Source of the DNA: Vibrio metoecus
GTDB lineage: Bacteria; Pseudomonadota; Gammaproteobacteria; Enterobacterales; Vibrionaceae
Reading direction: 5' to 3'
Assembly: GCF_000696385.1 (NCBI RefSeq)
Contig: NZ_JJMN01000062.1
Coordinates: forward strand, 124,001 to 188,000
DNA length: 64,000 nucleotides
A program made the position numbers and the translations under genes. Position 1 is the first letter of the stretch. Each line of letters opens with the position of its first letter. The notes below the pieces were generated by a model, which saw nothing but the letters and a program-made list of their open reading frames with translations, ran no database searches and was not told the DNA's origin. This document shows positions 41,803 through 53,739 of the stretch, in pieces.

Positions 41803-42543
41803 ATGAGTAACGAATTGATTTATGGCATCCACGCAGTGAACGCGGTATTGCAACGCGATCCCGCGCGTTTTGTCGAAGCGTATGTGCTAAAAGGTCGTCA
41901 GGATGATCGCCTGCTACCTGTGCTCAATGAACTGATGCGTCTTGGCGTTTCAATTCAAGAGATGAGCCGCAAAGCGCTCGATGACAAAGCGGAAGGCGCA
42001 AACCATCAAGGACTGATTGCCCGTGTTAAACCCGCTCGTCAACTCAATGAAAATGATCTTGACGATATCCTCGCTCAGCATGAACAGCCACTGCTGTTGG
42101 TGTTGGACGGAGTCACTGATCCACACAACTTAGGTGCTTGCCTGCGTAATGCCGATGCAGCAGGTGTTGCAGCAGTCATTGTACCGAAAGACAAATCGGC
42201 ACCAATGACGGCAACCGTAAGTAAAGTGGCGTGTGGTGCGGCTGAAACCGTACCGCTCGTGCGCGTCACCAACTTAGCGCGCACAATGCGTGCGTTGCAA
42301 GAAAAGGGCGTATGGTTTGTTGGTACCGCCGGTGAAGCTACCCACGACATCTACCAAAGCAAACTGACCGGGCCACTGGCTATCGTGATGGGCGCAGAAG
42401 GCGATGGTATGCGTCGTCTAACCCGCGAAACGTGTGATGGACTGATTAAGATCCCGATGGCCGGGAGTGTATCCAGCCTCAACGTTTCAGTAGCTTGTGG
42501 TATCTGCTTGTTTGAAGCTGTGCGTCAGCGTATGGCTAATTAA
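41803..42543 (+). CDS. rlmB: 23S rRNA (guanosine-2'-O-)-methyltransferase RlmB
   Basis: RlmB methylates the ribose of G2251 in 23S rRNA. The 246-residue SpoU-class protein has an N-terminal substrate-binding domain ([10 protein letters not shown]) and the SPOUT motifs [36 protein letters not shown] and [18 protein letters not shown] at the trefoil knot. It is co-transcribed with rnr, as in E. coli. Confidence 0.97.
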   Translation: MSNELIYGIHAVNAVLQRDPARFVEAYVLKGRQDDRLLPVLNELMRLGVSIQEMSRKALDDKAEGANHQGLIARVKPARQLNENDLDDILAQHEQPLLLVLDGVTDPHNLGACLRNADAAGVAAVIVPKDKSAPMTATVSKVACGAAETVPLVRVTNLARTMRALQEKGVWFVGTAGEATHDIYQSKLTGPLAIVMGAEGDGMRRLTRETCDGLIKIPMAGSVSSLNVSVACGICLFEAVRQRMAN

Positions 42544-42570
42544 TAAGCTTACGGTGTATACCTCTGATAG

Positions 42571-42597
42571 CGGGCACGAAAGTGCCCGTTTATTTTT
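42571..42597 (+). terminator. Terminator after rlmB
   Basis: CGGGCAC-GAAA-GTGCCCG (42571-42588 with a GAAA tetraloop) is followed by TTTATTTTT. Confidence 0.9.
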
Positions 42598-42685
42598 ATC
42601 TTCTCCCAGCCTTATCTATTTCTTCTACAATCTTTCCCGCTACAGCGGCAATTGGATTTAATTCCGTTTATTTTTCAGACATCCC

Positions 42686-42713
42686 TTGCAACTGAAACTG
42701 TGATCGGTATAAT
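42686..42713 (+). promoter_or_regulatory. S10 operon promoter
   Basis: TTGCAA (42686-42691), a 16-nt spacer and a perfect TATAAT (42708-42713), with a GC-rich discriminator (GCCCCGC) typical of stringently controlled promoters. Confidence 0.8.
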
Positions 42714-42719
42714 GCCCCG

Positions 42720-43303
<584 letters not shown>

Positions 43304-43317
43304 GGGAGATTAGAAGA

Positions 43318-43947
43318 ATGATTGGTCTAATCGGTCGTAAAGTGGGTATGACCCGCGTATTTACTGAAGACGGCGTTTCTATCCCAGTAACTGTTGTTGA
43401 AGTTGAAGCAAACCGCGTTTCTCAAGTGAAAACTCTTGAAACTGACGGCTACGCTGCAATCCAAGTAACTGCTGGTTCTAAGAAAGCTAACCGTGTTACT
43501 AAGCCAGAAGCTGGTCACTTTGCGAAAGCGGGTGTAGAAGCTGGTCGCGGTCTTTGGGAATTCCGTTTGGAAAACGGTGAAGAGTTTGCAGTAGGTTCTG
43601 AACTGACTGTTGAACTGTTCAACGAAGTAAAAAAAGTAGACGTTACTGGTACATCTAAAGGTAAAGGTTTCCAAGGCGCTGTTAAGCGTTGGAACTTCCG
43701 TACTCAAGATATGACTCACGGTAACTCATTGTCTCACCGTGCACCGGGTTCAATTGGCCAATGTCAAACTCCAGGTCGCGTGTTCAAAGGCAAAAAAATG
43801 GCAGGTCACATGGGTGCTGAGCGTGTAACGACTCAAAACCTAGAGATCGTACGTGTTGACGCTGAGCGCAATCTGCTTCTTATTAAAGGTGCAGTCCCAG
43901 GCGCAACTGGCGGTAACGTGATCGTCAAACCAGCTGTTAAAGCGTAA
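43318..43947 (+). CDS. rplC: 50S ribosomal protein L3
   Basis: L3 is an early-assembly 23S rRNA-binding protein reaching the peptidyl transferase centre. The 209-residue protein has the long loop [22 protein letters not shown], which includes the Gln methylated by PrmB in E. coli. It lies 14 bp after rpsJ. Confidence 0.98.
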   Translation: MIGLIGRKVGMTRVFTEDGVSIPVTVVEVEANRVSQVKTLETDGYAAIQVTAGSKKANRVTKPEAGHFAKAGVEAGRGLWEFRLENGEEFAVGSELTVELFNEVKKVDVTGTSKGKGFQGAVKRWNFRTQDMTHGNSLSHRAPGSIGQCQTPGRVFKGKKMAGHMGAERVTTQNLEIVRVDAERNLLLIKGAVPGATGGNVIVKPAVKA

Positions 43948-43963
43948 CGTCTAGGAGTAAGTA

Positions 43964-44566
43964 ATGGAATTGATGGTTAAAGGTGCTAACGCACTAACTG
44001 TTTCCGAAACTACTTTCGGACGTGAGTTCAACGAAGCTCTTGTACACCAAGTAGTTGTTGCTTATGCAGCAGGTGCTCGTCAAGGTACTCGTGCTCAAAA
44101 GACACGTTCAGAAGTTTCTGGCGGTGGCGCTAAGCCATGGCGTCAAAAAGGTACTGGCCGTGCACGTGCTGGTACAATCCGTAGCCCAATCTGGCGTACA
44201 GGTGGTGTTACTTTTGCTGCGAAACCACAAGATCACAGCCAAAAAGTAAACAAAAAAATGTACCGTGGTGCTATGAAGAGCATTCTGTCTGAGCTAGTTC
44301 GTCAAGAGCGTTTGATCGTTGTTGAAAACTTCTCTGTTGAAGCTCCAAAGACCAAAGCTCTGGTAGCTAAGCTAAAAGAACTTGAGCTGAACGATGTTCT
44401 CATCGTTACTGGCGAAGTAGACGAGAATCTGTTCTTAGCTGCGCGTAACCTGTACAAAGTTGACGTGCGTGACGTAACTGGTATCGACCCAGTAAGCCTG
44501 ATCGCATTTGACAAGGTTCTTATGACTGCTGCTGCAGTTAAGCAAGTTGAGGAGATGCTGGCATGA
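43964..44566 (+). CDS. rplD: 50S ribosomal protein L4
   Basis: L4 binds 23S rRNA and lines the exit tunnel with its extended loop ([25 protein letters not shown] region). It is also the autogenous repressor of the S10 operon in gammaproteobacteria and a modulator of RNase E. The protein is 200 residues and its stop overlaps the rplW start by 4 bp. Confidence 0.98.
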   Translation: MELMVKGANALTVSETTFGREFNEALVHQVVVAYAAGARQGTRAQKTRSEVSGGGAKPWRQKGTGRARAGTIRSPIWRTGGVTFAAKPQDHSQKVNKKMYRGAMKSILSELVRQERLIVVENFSVEAPKTKALVAKLKELELNDVLIVTGEVDENLFLAARNLYKVDVRDVTGIDPVSLIAFDKVLMTAAAVKQVEEMLA

Positions 44567-44865
44567 TCCGTGAAGAGCGTCTACTAAAAGTTCTACGTGC
44601 TCCGCACATCTCTGAAAAAGCAACTATGTCTGCTGAGAAAGCGAACACTATCGTTTTCAAAGTAGCAAAAGATGCAACTAAGAAAGAGATCAAAGCAGCT
44701 GTAGAAAAGCTATTTGAAGTTGAAGTTAAGTCTGTAAATACCCTGATCATCAAGGGTAAGACCAAGCGTCAAGGTCTGCGCCAAGGCCGTCGTTCAGACG
44801 TGAAAAAAGCGTACGTGACTTTGAATGAAGGTCAAGATCTTGACTTCGTTGGCGGCGCGGAATAA
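44563..44865 (+). CDS. rplW: 50S ribosomal protein L23
   Basis: L23 sits at the exit of the ribosomal tunnel and docks trigger factor and SRP. The 100-residue protein has the family motifs [16 protein letters not shown] and [19 protein letters not shown]. It is translationally coupled to rplD through ATGA. Confidence 0.98.
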   Translation: MIREERLLKVLRAPHISEKATMSAEKANTIVFKVAKDATKKEIKAAVEKLFEVEVKSVNTLIIKGKTKRQGLRQGRRSDVKKAYVTLNEGQDLDFVGGAE

Positions 44866-44881
44866 CAGGAGTAGTTGAAAA

Positions 44882-45706
44882 ATGGCTATTGTTAAATGTA
44901 AGCCGACTTCGGCTGGTCGTCGTCACGTTGTTAAAGTTGTTAACGCTGACCTGCACAAGGGTAAGCCATACGCACCTCTTCTAGAGAAAAACTCTAAGAA
45001 CGGTGGTCGTAACAACAACGGTCGTATCACAGTACGTCACATCGGTGGTGGCCACAAGCAACACTACCGTTTGGTTGACTTCAAACGTACTAAAGACGGT
45101 ATCCCAGCGAAAGTTGAGCGTCTAGAATACGATCCAAACCGTAGCGCAAACATCGCTCTAGTTCTGTACGCAGACGGTGAGCGTCGTTACATCATTGCAC
45201 CGAAAGGTCTGCGTGCTGGTGACGTTATCCAATCTGGCCCTGATGCGCCGATTAAAGCGGGTAACGCAATGCCGATGCGCAACATCCCAGTTGGTTCAAC
45301 TATCCACAACGTTGAATTGACTCCAGGAAAAGGTGCACAGCTGGCTCGTTCTGCTGGTGCGTACGCGCAACTAGTAGCTCGTGACGGTGCTTATGTAACT
45401 ATCCGTCTACGTTCTGGTGAAATGCGTAAAGTGCTGTCTGAAGGCCGTGCAACTATCGGTGAAGTAGGCAACGCTGAGCACATGCTGCGTGAACTAGGTA
45501 AAGCTGGTGCAGCGCGCTGGCGTGGTGTTCGTCCAACCGTTCGCGGTGTGGTAATGAACCCGGTTGATCACCCACACGGTGGTGGTGAAGGCCGTACTTC
45601 TGGTGGTCGTCACCCAGTATCTCCTTGGGGCGTTCCAACCAAAGGCTACAAGACACGTAGTAACAAACGCACTGACAAGTACATCGTACGTCGTCGTAAT
45701 AAGTAA
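44882..45706 (+). CDS. rplB: 50S ribosomal protein L2
   Basis: L2 is a core 23S rRNA-binding protein needed for subunit association and peptidyl transfer. The 274-residue protein has the SH3-like and OB-like domains, and the conserved His of [14 protein letters not shown] near the C-terminus is present. Confidence 0.98.
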   Translation: MAIVKCKPTSAGRRHVVKVVNADLHKGKPYAPLLEKNSKNGGRNNNGRITVRHIGGGHKQHYRLVDFKRTKDGIPAKVERLEYDPNRSANIALVLYADGERRYIIAPKGLRAGDVIQSGPDAPIKAGNAMPMRNIPVGSTIHNVELTPGKGAQLARSAGAYAQLVARDGAYVTIRLRSGEMRKVLSEGRATIGEVGNAEHMLRELGKAGAARWRGVRPTVRGVVMNPVDHPHGGGEGRTSGGRHPVSPWGVPTKGYKTRSNKRTDKYIVRRRNK

Positions 45707-45723
45707 TCTATTTAAGAGGATAA

Positions 45724-46005
<282 letters not shown>

Positions 46006-46015
46006 GGGGTAAATG

Positions 46016-46348
46016 ATGGAAGCTATCGCTAAACATAACTTTGCTCGTATTTCTCCTCAGAAAGCTCGCTTAGTTGCAGACCAAATCCGCGGTAAATCTG
46101 TGGATCAAGCGCTAGAACTTCTGACCTTCAGCAACAAAAAAGCGGCTGAACTGGTTAAGAAAGTTCTGGAATCTGCAATCGCGAACGCAGAGCACAACGA
46201 AGGTGCAGACATCGACGATCTACGTGTCGCTAAAATCTTCGTAGATGAGGGCCCAGTCATGAAGCGTATTATGCCTCGTGCTAAAGGCCGTGCGGATCGT
46301 ATCTTGAAGCGTTCAAGCCACATTACTGTGGTTGTCGCAGATCGCTAA
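46016..46348 (+). CDS. rplV: 50S ribosomal protein L22
   Basis: L22 contacts all 23S domains and its beta-hairpin lines the exit tunnel. The start is the second of two adjacent ATGs (46016), giving the usual [20 protein letters not shown] and 110 residues. The hairpin [22 protein letters not shown] is intact. Confidence 0.97.
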   Translation: MEAIAKHNFARISPQKARLVADQIRGKSVDQALELLTFSNKKAAELVKKVLESAIANAEHNEGADIDDLRVAKIFVDEGPVMKRIMPRAKGRADRILKRSSHITVVVADR

Positions 46349-46367
46349 GAGACTAGGAGAGTAAGCA

Positions 46368-47072
46368 ATGGGTCAGAAAGTACATCCAAATGGTATTCGT
46401 CTAGGCATCGTTAAGCCTTGGAATGCTACATGGTTTGCTAACACCAAAGATTTCGCTGACAACCTAGACGGCGACTTCAAGGTACGTCAATACCTGTCTA
46501 AGGAATTGGCAAACGCGTCTCTGTCACGCATCGTTATCGAACGTCCTGCGAAAAGCATCCGTGTGACTATTCACACTGCTCGTCCAGGTGTTGTTATCGG
46601 TAAGAAAGGCGAAGACGTTGAAAAACTGCGTGCAGCAGTAGCAAAAATTGCTGGCGTACCAGCGCAAATCAACATCGCTGAAGTACGTAAGCCTGAGCTG
46701 GATGGTCAGCTTGTGGCTGATAGCATCGCGTCTCAACTAGAGCGTCGCGTAATGTTCCGCCGTGCTATGAAGCGCGCAGTACAAAACGCAATGCGCCTAG
46801 GCGCTAAAGGTATCAAAGTGGAAGTAAGCGGTCGTTTAGGCGGCGCTGAAATCGCTCGTTCAGAGTGGTACCGTGAAGGTCGTGTACCTCTACACACTCT
46901 GCGTGCTGACATTGATTACGCAACTTCTTCGGCTCACACCACCTACGGTGTAATCGGCGTTAAAGTCTGGATCTTCAAAGGTGAGATCCTAGGCGGTATG
47001 CCAGCAGCAACTGAAGCTGCAGAGCCAAAGGCTGACAAGCCTAACAAGAAGCCGCGTAAAGGCCGTAAGTAA
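46368..47072 (+). CDS. rpsC: 30S ribosomal protein S3
   Basis: S3 forms part of the mRNA entry channel and has helicase-related basic residues. The 234-residue protein has the KH domain ([16 protein letters not shown]) and the C-terminal S3 domain ([25 protein letters not shown]), with a Lys-rich tail. Confidence 0.98.
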   Translation: MGQKVHPNGIRLGIVKPWNATWFANTKDFADNLDGDFKVRQYLSKELANASLSRIVIERPAKSIRVTIHTARPGVVIGKKGEDVEKLRAAVAKIAGVPAQINIAEVRKPELDGQLVADSIASQLERRVMFRRAMKRAVQNAMRLGAKGIKVEVSGRLGGAEIARSEWYREGRVPLHTLRADIDYATSSAHTTYGVIGVKVWIFKGEILGGMPAATEAAEPKADKPNKKPRKGRK

Positions 47073-47083
47073 GGAGTCGACAG

Positions 47084-47494
47084 ATGCTACAACCTAAACG
47101 TACTAAGTTCCGTAAGGTTCAGACTGGTCGTAACCGTGGTCTCGCGAAAGGCACTGAAGTAAGCTTCGGCTCTTTTGGTCTTAAAGCTATTGGCCGTGGT
47201 CGTCTGACTGCTCGTCAAATCGAAGCAGCACGTCGTGCTATGACGCGTCATATCAAGCGTCAAGGTAAAATCTGGATCCGTGTGTTCCCAGACAAGCCAA
47301 TCACTGAAAAACCACTAGAAGTTCGTCAAGGTAAGGGTAAAGGTAACGTTGAGTACTGGGTAGCCCAAATCCAACCTGGTAAGGTTATGTACGAAGTTGA
47401 TGGTGTACCTGAAGAATTGGCACGTGAAGCGTTCCGCCTAGCGGCTCGCAAACTGCCATTCAAGACTACATTTGTAACTAAGCAGGTGATGTGA
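47084..47494 (+). CDS. rplP: 50S ribosomal protein L16
   Basis: L16 is needed for A-site tRNA binding. The 136-residue protein starts [19 protein letters not shown] and carries the tRNA-facing [31 protein letters not shown] region. The stop TGA shares one base with the rpmC ATG. Confidence 0.98.
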   Translation: MLQPKRTKFRKVQTGRNRGLAKGTEVSFGSFGLKAIGRGRLTARQIEAARRAMTRHIKRQGKIWIRVFPDKPITEKPLEVRQGKGKGNVEYWVAQIQPGKVMYEVDGVPEELAREAFRLAARKLPFKTTFVTKQVM

Positions 47495-47685
47495 TGAAAG
47501 CACAAGATCTACGCGAAAAGAGCGTTGAAGAGCTGAACTCTGAGCTACTGAATTTGCTGAAAGAACAGTTCAACTTGCGCATGCAAGCTGCGACTGGTCA
47601 ACTGCAGCAGACTCATACTCTGAAAGCTGTACGCCGTGATATCGCACGTGTGAAAACTGTTTTGACTGAGAAGGCAGGCGCATAA
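47494..47685 (+). CDS. rpmC: 50S ribosomal protein L29
   Basis: L29 lies at the tunnel exit next to L23. The protein is 63 residues with the two-helix hairpin of the family ([24 protein letters not shown]). I start at ATG 47494, in the TGATG overlap with rplP; its own stop overlaps rpsQ (TAATG). Confidence 0.97.
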   Translation: MKAQDLREKSVEELNSELLNLLKEQFNLRMQAATGQLQQTHTLKAVRRDIARVKTVLTEKAGA

Positions 47686-47939
47686 TGAGCGACAAAATTC
47701 GTACTCAACTAGGTCGTGTTGTTAGCGACAAGATGGACAAGTCTATCGTTGTTGCTATCGAGCGCATGGTGAAGCACCCTATCTACGGTAAATTCGTTAA
47801 GCGCACGACTAAAGTACACGCACATGACGAAAACAACGAGTGTGGCATTGGCGACACCGTTGAAATTCGTGAATGTCGTCCATTGTCTAAGACTAAGTCT
47901 TGGACTCTGGTGAAAATTGTAGAAAAAGCGAAGATCTAA
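47685..47939 (+). CDS. rpsQ: 30S ribosomal protein S17
   Basis: S17 is a primary 16S rRNA-binding OB-fold protein. The 84-residue protein has the motifs [27 protein letters not shown] and [18 protein letters not shown]. It ends the S10 operon, and a strong terminator follows. Confidence 0.98.
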   Translation: MSDKIRTQLGRVVSDKMDKSIVVAIERMVKHPIYGKFVKRTTKVHAHDENNECGIGDTVEIRECRPLSKTKSWTLVKIVEKAKI

Positions 47940-47963
47940 TCTCCACTCTTTCTCGCAAATCAG

Positions 47964-47998
47964 GCGGCTCCAATTATTTTTGGAGCCGCTTGTTTTTT
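47964..47998 (+). terminator. Terminator between S10 and spc operons
   Basis: GCGGCTCCAA (47964-47973) pairs with TTGGAGCCGC (47980-47989) and is followed by TTGTTTTTT. Confidence 0.93.
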
Positions 47999-48021
47999 GA
48001 CTACCCAATCAAAAAAAAGGG

Positions 48022-48030
48022 TGGTACAAT
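48022..48030 (+). promoter_or_regulatory. spc operon promoter (extended -10)
   Basis: TGGTACAAT provides an extended -10 (TG at 48022-48023, TACAAT at 48025-48030) with a GC-rich discriminator; no good -35 lies at 17 bp. It is placed right after the S10 terminator. Confidence 0.6.
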
Positions 48031-48055
48031 TCGCGTCCCTTTAAAGAGGCAGCCC

Positions 48056-48080
48056 GACCCGAGATGGGTCTAGTTTTTTT
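48056..48080 (+). terminator. Attenuator-like hairpin in the spc leader
   Basis: GACCC-GAGAT-GGGTC (48056-48070) followed after TAG by seven T (48074-48080), 22 bp before rplN. It has the form of a weak intrinsic terminator downstream of the spc promoter. Confidence 0.5.
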
Positions 48081-48089
48081 AATATTTAG

Positions 48090-48473
<384 letters not shown>

Positions 48474-48485
48474 GGAGCGGCAACA

Positions 48486-48803
48486 ATGGCAGCTAAAATC
48501 CGTCAAAATGACGAAGTAATCGTTCTTGCTGGGAAAGACAAAGGCAAGAAAGGTAAAGTAACTAAGGTTCTGGCAACTGGTAAAGTTATCGTTGAAGGTA
48601 TCAATCTAGTTAAGAAACATCAGAAACCTGTTCCTGCAATGGGTGTCCAAGGTGGCATCGTTGAGCAAGAAGCAGCGATCGACGTTTCTAACATTGCGAT
48701 TTTCAACGCAGCTACTGGTAAAGCAGACCGCATCGGTTTCCGTTTCGAAGATGGTAAGAAAGTTCGTTTCTTTAAATCTAACAACGAAATCGTTTCTAAC
48801 TAA
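48486..48803 (+). CDS. rplX: 50S ribosomal protein L24
   Basis: L24 is an assembly initiator protein with a KOW motif ([22 protein letters not shown]). The protein is 105 residues, and the gene lies 12 bp after rplN. Confidence 0.98.
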   Translation: MAAKIRQNDEVIVLAGKDKGKKGKVTKVLATGKVIVEGINLVKKHQKPVPAMGVQGGIVEQEAAIDVSNIAIFNAATGKADRIGFRFEDGKKVRFFKSNNEIVSN

Positions 48804-48827
48804 TTAGAAGTAATTTGGAGTTCTACT

Positions 48828-49367
48828 ATGGCGAAACTGCATGATTACTACAAGTCGTCTGTAGTCGCTGAGCTGACCAAACAGTTCAGTTACACAAGCG
48901 TCATGCAAGTCCCTAGAATTGAGAAAATCACCCTCAATATGGGCGTTGGTGAAGCAATCAACGATAAGAAACTACTAGAAAACGCTGCGTCTGATATGGC
49001 GATCATCTCTGGCCAAAAGCCACTGATCACTAAAGCGCGCAAATCTGTAGCTGGTTTCAAAATTCGTGAAGGCTACCCAATTGGTTGTAAAGTAACCTTG
49101 CGTGGCGAACGCATGTGGGATTTCTTGGAGCGTTTGATTTCTATCGCTCTACCACGTGTACGTGACTTCCGCGGTGTTAACGGCAAGTCTTTTGACGGTC
49201 GCGGTAACTACAGCATGGGCGTTCGCGAGCAAATCATCTTTCCGGAAATCGACTACGATAAAGTCGATCGTGTACGCGGTCTTGATATCACTATCACGAC
49301 TACCGCTGGTACCGATGAGGAAGGCCGTGCTCTGCTGGCTGCCTTTAACTTCCCATTCCGTAAGTAA
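48828..49367 (+). CDS. rplE: 50S ribosomal protein L5
   Basis: L5 binds 5S rRNA and contacts the P-site tRNA. The 179-residue protein starts [16 protein letters not shown] and has the signature [15 protein letters not shown]. The first codons closely match the region of E. coli spc mRNA that S8 binds to repress the operon, so the control site is probably retained. Confidence 0.97.
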   Translation: MAKLHDYYKSSVVAELTKQFSYTSVMQVPRIEKITLNMGVGEAINDKKLLENAASDMAIISGQKPLITKARKSVAGFKIREGYPIGCKVTLRGERMWDFLERLISIALPRVRDFRGVNGKSFDGRGNYSMGVREQIIFPEIDYDKVDRVRGLDITITTTAGTDEEGRALLAAFNFPFRK

Positions 49368-49384
49368 GGTGAAGGGTTACTGTT

Positions 49385-49690
49385 ATGGCTAAACAATCAA
49401 TGAAAGCACGTGAAGAAAAACGTGCGAAGCTGGTAGCTCAGTTCGCTGAAAAGCGTGCAACACTGAAAGCTATCATCAGCGATGTAAACGCATCTGAAGA
49501 AGATCGTTGGAACGCGGTTCTTAAACTGCAATCTCTTCCACGTGATTCAAGTCGTTCTCGTCAGCGTAACCGTTGCAACCAAACTGGTCGCCCACACGGT
49601 TTCCTACGTAAGTTCGGTCTAAGCCGTATTAAAGTTCGTGAAGCTTGCATGAAAGGCGAGATTCCAGGACTTCGTAAGGCTAGCTGGTAA
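49385..49690 (+). CDS. rpsN: 30S ribosomal protein S14 (zinc-free type)
   Basis: S14 is in the 30S head near the A site. The 101-residue protein is the long, C-minus form: it lacks paired CxxC zinc ligands and contains only NRCNQTGR and REACMKG cysteines. Confidence 0.97.
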   Translation: MAKQSMKAREEKRAKLVAQFAEKRATLKAIISDVNASEEDRWNAVLKLQSLPRDSSRSRQRNRCNQTGRPHGFLRKFGLSRIKVREACMKGEIPGLRKASW

Positions 49691-49719
49691 TTGCCACTTA
49701 ATCATTTGGAGTAAAGTTT

Positions 49720-50112
49720 ATGAGCATGCAAGATCCGATTTCGGATATGCTGACCCGCATTCGTAACGGTCAGGCAGCAAACAAAGTTGCTGTAAAAATG
49801 CCTTCTTCAAAGCTGAAAGTTGCAATTGCTGCACTTCTGAAAGCAGAAGGTTATATCGCTGATTTCGCTGTTGAAGGCGAAGTGAAAGCAGAGCTGGAAA
49901 TCACTCTTAAGTATTTCCAAGCAAAACCAGTAATCGAGCAAATCAAACGCGTTTCTCGTCCAGGTCTTCGTGTTTACAAGAAGAAAGACGAGCTGCCATC
50001 TGTAATGGGTGGTCTAGGCGTTGCTGTCGTTTCCACTTCCAAGGGTCTGATGTCAGACCGCGCTGCTCGTAAAGCAGGTCTTGGCGGTGAAATCATTTGC
50101 TACGTAGCATAA
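49720..50112 (+). CDS. rpsH: 30S ribosomal protein S8
   Basis: S8 is a primary 16S rRNA-binding protein of the platform and the autogenous repressor of the spc operon. The 130-residue protein ends with the signature [21 protein letters not shown]. Confidence 0.98.
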   Translation: MSMQDPISDMLTRIRNGQAANKVAVKMPSSKLKVAIAALLKAEGYIADFAVEGEVKAELEITLKYFQAKPVIEQIKRVSRPGLRVYKKKDELPSVMGGLGVAVVSTSKGLMSDRAARKAGLGGEIICYVA

Positions 50113-50126
50113 TTAAGGAGTAGAAC

Positions 50127-50662
50127 ATGTCTCGTGTTGCTAAAGCACCTGTCGCTATTCCAGCTGGCGTAGAGGTGAAACTGAACGGCCAAGAGATCAC
50201 TATCAAAGGTGCTAAAGGCGAACTTTCTCGCGTTTTCCACAAAGGCGTAGTGATCGCACAAGAAGACAACCAACTGACTTTTGGTCCACGTGAAGGCGTA
50301 GCCAATGCATGGGCACAAGCAGGTACTGCACGTGCTCTAGTTAAGAACATGGTTGTTGGTGTTACTGAAGGCTTTACTAAGAAACTCGTTCTGAAGGGTG
50401 TTGGTTACCGTGCTGCTATGAAAGGCAACGCTGTAGGCCTGACTCTGGGTTTCTCTCACCCTGTTGAGCACGAGCTGCCAGCGGGTATTAAAAGCAGAAT
50501 GTCCAAAGCCAAACTGAAATTGTCCTAACTGGTTGCGACAAGCAAGTAGTTGGTCAAGTTGCGGCTGACATTCGTTCTTACCGCGCGCCTGAGCCTTACA
50601 AAGGCAAAGGTATTCGTTACGCAGATGAAAATGTGCGTAGTAAAGAAGCTAAGAAGAAGTAA
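50127..50662 (+). CDS. rplF: 50S ribosomal protein L6 (two frame breaks)
   Basis: L6 binds 23S rRNA near the sarcin-ricin loop. The N-terminal repeat ([20 protein letters not shown]) and start of the second ([14 protein letters not shown]) are intact, but the frame breaks twice. An extra A in the AAAA run at 50490-50493 and an extra A at 50511-50513 shift the reading; corrected, it runs [20 protein letters not shown] and on to [22 protein letters not shown] with stop at 50660-50662. Corrected length is 177 residues. L6 is an essential-class protein, so error is the likely cause. Confidence 0.95.
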
Positions 50663-50671
50663 GGTAACACT

Positions 50672-51025
50672 ATGGATAAGAAAGCATCTCGCATCCGTCG
50701 TGCTACACGTGCACGTCGTAAGATTGCAGAACTGGGTGCAACTCGCCTAGTAGTACACCGTACTCCTCGTCACGTGTACGCACAAGTGATTGCAGCTAAT
50801 GGCTCTGAGGTTATCGCCGCCGCTTCTACTGTAGAAAAAGCGATCCGTGAGCAAGTGAAATACACCGGTAACATCGATGCAGCGAAAGCAGTGGGTAAAG
50901 CTGTTGCAGAGCGCGCACTTGAAAAAGGCGTAACTGTAGTTGCGTTTGATCGTTCTGGTTTCCAATACCACGGTCGAGTAGCAGCGCTAGCAGATTCTGC
51001 TCGCGAAGCTGGTCTGAAATTCTAA
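50672..51025 (+). CDS. rplR: 50S ribosomal protein L18
   Basis: L18 binds 5S rRNA and anchors it to the large subunit. The 117-residue protein starts [20 protein letters not shown] and has [17 protein letters not shown] at the end. Confidence 0.98.
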   Translation: MDKKASRIRRATRARRKIAELGATRLVVHRTPRHVYAQVIAANGSEVIAAASTVEKAIREQVKYTGNIDAAKAVGKAVAERALEKGVTVVAFDRSGFQYHGRVAALADSAREAGLKF

Positions 51026-51039
51026 GGTAGGGTTGGAAG

Positions 51040-51543
51040 ATGGCTAAAGAACAACAAGTTCAAGCGAATGATTTGCAAGAAAAATTAATCGCAGTTAACC
51101 GCGTTTCTAAAACGGTTAAAGGTGGTCGAATCATGAGCTTTACTGCACTGACTGTAGTTGGTGACGGTAACGGTCGTGTAGGTTTCGGTTACGGTAAAGC
51201 CCGTGAAGTACCTGCTGCGATCCAAAAAGCAATGGAAAAAGCACGTCGTAGCATGGTTACGATCGCGCTGAACGAAGGTACTCTTCACCACCCAGTGAAA
51301 GGTCGCCATTCGGGCTCTAAAGTTTACATGCAGCCTGCTGCAGAAGGTACTGGTGTTATCGCAGGTGGTGCGATGCGTGCAGTACTTGAAGTTGCTGGTG
51401 TACACAACGTTTTGTCTAAAGCGTACGGTTCTACTAACCCAATCAACATCGTTCGTGCAACGATTGATGCGCTAGTAGACGTTAAGTCACCAGAAATGGT
51501 TGCTGCTAAACGTGGTCTAACTGTTGAAGCGATTTCGGAGTAA
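51040..51543 (+). CDS. rpsE: 30S ribosomal protein S5
   Basis: S5 affects translational fidelity and the mRNA entry channel. The 167-residue protein has the S5 dsRBD-like N-terminal domain ([33 protein letters not shown] in form) and a C-terminal S5 domain ([17 protein letters not shown]). Confidence 0.98.
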   Translation: MAKEQQVQANDLQEKLIAVNRVSKTVKGGRIMSFTALTVVGDGNGRVGFGYGKAREVPAAIQKAMEKARRSMVTIALNEGTLHHPVKGRHSGSKVYMQPAAEGTGVIAGGAMRAVLEVAGVHNVLSKAYGSTNPINIVRATIDALVDVKSPEMVAAKRGLTVEAISE

Positions 51544-51549
51544 GAACAC

Positions 51550-51726
51550 ATGGCAACTATTAAAGTAACTCAAACTAAAAGCTCAATTGGTCGCCTACCA
51601 AAGCATAAAGCTACACTGCGCGGTTTAGGTCTTCGTAAAATCAACCACACAGTAGAACTTGAAGATACGCCATGTGTTCGTGGCATGATCAACAAGGTTT
51701 ACTACATGGTTAAAGTTGAGGAGTAA
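51550..51726 (+). CDS. rpmD: 50S ribosomal protein L30
   Basis: A 58-residue gene, short enough to be missed by a length cut-off. ATG at 51550 gives [17 protein letters not shown] and the L30 signature [19 protein letters not shown]; it stops at 51724-51726. It lies between rpsE and rplO, the standard spc position. Confidence 0.97.
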
Positions 51727-51731
51727 TCATA

Positions 51732-52166
51732 ATGTTATTGAATACTCTATCACCGGCTGCGGGTTCTAAACATGCTCCTAAGCGTTTAGGTCGTGGTGTC
51801 GGTTCAGGCCTTGGTAAAACAGGTGGCCGTGGTCACAAAGGTCAAAAGTCACGTTCTGGCGGCAAAGTACGTCCAGGTTTTGAAGGCGGTCAAATGCCTC
51901 TGAAACAACGTCTACCAAAATTCGGTTTCACTTCTCGTAAGAGCTTTGTGTCTGCTGAAATTCGTCTGTCTGAACTGGCGAAAGTAACTGGTGACGTAGT
52001 TGATCTGAACGCTCTGAAAGCGGCAAACCTTGTTACTAAAAACATTGAGTTTGCAAAAATCGTTCTTTCTGGCGAGATCAACAAAGCAGTGACTGTAAAA
52101 GGTCTACGCGTGACTAAAGGCGCTAAAGCTGCAATCGAAGCTGCAGGCGGTAAAATCGAGGAATAA
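51732..52166 (+). CDS. rplO: 50S ribosomal protein L15
   Basis: L15 is a late-assembly 23S rRNA-binding protein. The 144-residue protein has the Gly/Arg-rich N-terminus ([21 protein letters not shown]) and the signature [18 protein letters not shown]. Confidence 0.98.
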   Translation: MLLNTLSPAAGSKHAPKRLGRGVGSGLGKTGGRGHKGQKSRSGGKVRPGFEGGQMPLKQRLPKFGFTSRKSFVSAEIRLSELAKVTGDVVDLNALKAANLVTKNIEFAKIVLSGEINKAVTVKGLRVTKGAKAAIEAAGGKIEE

Positions 52167-52186
52167 TCTCGAGGATTGAGGTACAG

Positions 52187-53521
52187 ATGGCTAGAAAACC
52201 AGGACAAGATTTTCGTAGTGCTCAGAGCGGCTTAAGTGAACTAAAGTCGCGCTTATTCTTCGTAATTGGTGCACTTTTAGTATTCCGAGCCGGCTCTTTT
52301 GTGCCGATTCCTGGTATTGACGCTGCTGTACTTGCCGATTTGTTCGAACAGCAAAAAGGCACCATCATTGAAATGTTTAATATGTTCTCTGGTGGTGCTC
52401 TTTCGCGTGCATCTATATTCGCACTGGGCATCATGCCGTATATTTCGGCATCAATTGTTGTTCAGTTGTTGACTGTAGTTCATCCAGCGTTAGCGGAACT
52501 CAAGAAAGAGGGTGAAGCAGGCCGTCGTAAGATCAGCCAATATACGCGCTACGGCACGCTTGTACTTGCAACATTCCAAGCAATTGGTATCGCAACAGGC
52601 TTACCAAACATGGTCAACAATCTGGTCGTTATCGACCAAACCATGTTTACCCTGATTGCGACCGTGAGTTTAGTAACCGGTACCATGTTCCTAATGTGGT
52701 TAGGTGAACAAATTACAGAGCGTGGAATTGGAAACGGTATTTCGATACTGATTTTCGCAGGTATTGTTGCTGGATTGCCTAAGGCGATCGGTCAAACAAT
52801 CGAGCAAGCGCGTCAAGGTGAACTGCATGTACTTCTTCTGCTGTTAATCGCAGTACTTGCTTTTGCTGTGATTTACTTCGTTGTTTTCATGGAGCGTGGT
52901 CAACGTCGTATCGTTGTTAACTACGCGAAGCGTCAACAAGGTCGTAAAGTGTTCGCAGCACAAAGCACTCACTTGCCGTTGAAAATCAACATGGCTGGTG
53001 TGATTCCTGCGATTTTTGCGTCAAGCATTATCCTGTTCCCAGGAACATTGGCGCAGTGGTTTGGTCAGAACGGTGAAAGCAGCACATTCGGTTGGCTAAC
53101 TGATGTGTCTTTGGCTTTGAGCCCAGGCCAGCCTCTGTATGTAATGCTTTATGCAGCGGCGATTATCTTCTTCTGTTTCTTCTATACCGCGTTGGTGTTT
53201 AACCCGCGTGAAACAGCAGATAACTTGAAGAAGTCTGGTGCATTCGTACCCGGTATCCGCCCAGGTGAACAGACAGCGAAATACATCGATAAAGTAATGA
53301 CACGTTTAACCCTCGCGGGCGCACTGTATATTACTTTTATCTGTCTGATCCCTGAGTTCATGATGGTCGCGTGGAACGTACGTTTCTACTTTGGCGGCAC
53401 ATCACTACTGATTGTAGTTGTCGTGATCATGGACTTTATGGCACAGGTACAGACCCATTTGATGTCTCATCAATATGAGTCTGTGTTGAAAAAAGCAAAT
53501 CTGAAAGGCTACGGCCGTTAA
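52187..53521 (+). CDS. secY: Preprotein translocase subunit SecY
   Basis: SecY is the channel subunit of the SecYEG translocon in the inner membrane. The 444-residue protein has ten membrane helices, the plug helix region near residue 60, and the cytosolic loops ([29 protein letters not shown] in form) that contact SecA and the ribosome. It is in its usual place between rplO and rpmJ. Confidence 0.98.
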
Positions 53522-53559
53522 TACGGCAGGCAGTTCAGATAGATTTACGGAGTTTAGCA

Positions 53560-53673
53560 ATGAAAGTTCGTGCTTCCGTTAAAAAAATCTGCCGTAACTG
53601 TAAAGTTATCAAGCGTAACGGTGTCGTTCGCGTGATTTGCAGTGAGCCAAAGCACAAGCAGCGCCAAGGCTAA
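53560..53673 (+). CDS. rpmJ: 50S ribosomal protein L36 (zinc-binding type)
   Basis: A 37-residue gene, starting at ATG 53560. It has the zinc ligands of the C-plus form: Cys11, Cys14, Cys27 and His32 (ICRNC, VIC, PKHKQ). It is the last spc gene. Confidence 0.96.
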
Positions 53674-53691
53674 TTAGCAGAAATTTTTTAC

Positions 53692-53720
53692 TTGAAAATT
53701 AAGGTAGTGTCGAGTATATT
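53692..53720 (+). promoter_or_regulatory. alpha operon promoter
   Basis: TTGAAA (53692-53697), a 17-nt spacer and TATATT (53715-53720) form a good sigma-70 promoter just upstream of the alpha leader. Confidence 0.75.
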
Positions 53721-53737
53721 CCTCGGCCTACCTTTTG
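53701..53737 (+). terminator. Terminator-like hairpin overlapping the alpha promoter
   Basis: AAGGTAG (53701-53707) pairs with CTACCTT (53728-53734), with an inner CGAG/CTCG stem. The -10 hexamer of the alpha promoter lies in the loop region. A short T-run follows. Confidence 0.5.
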
Positions 53738-53739
53738 CG

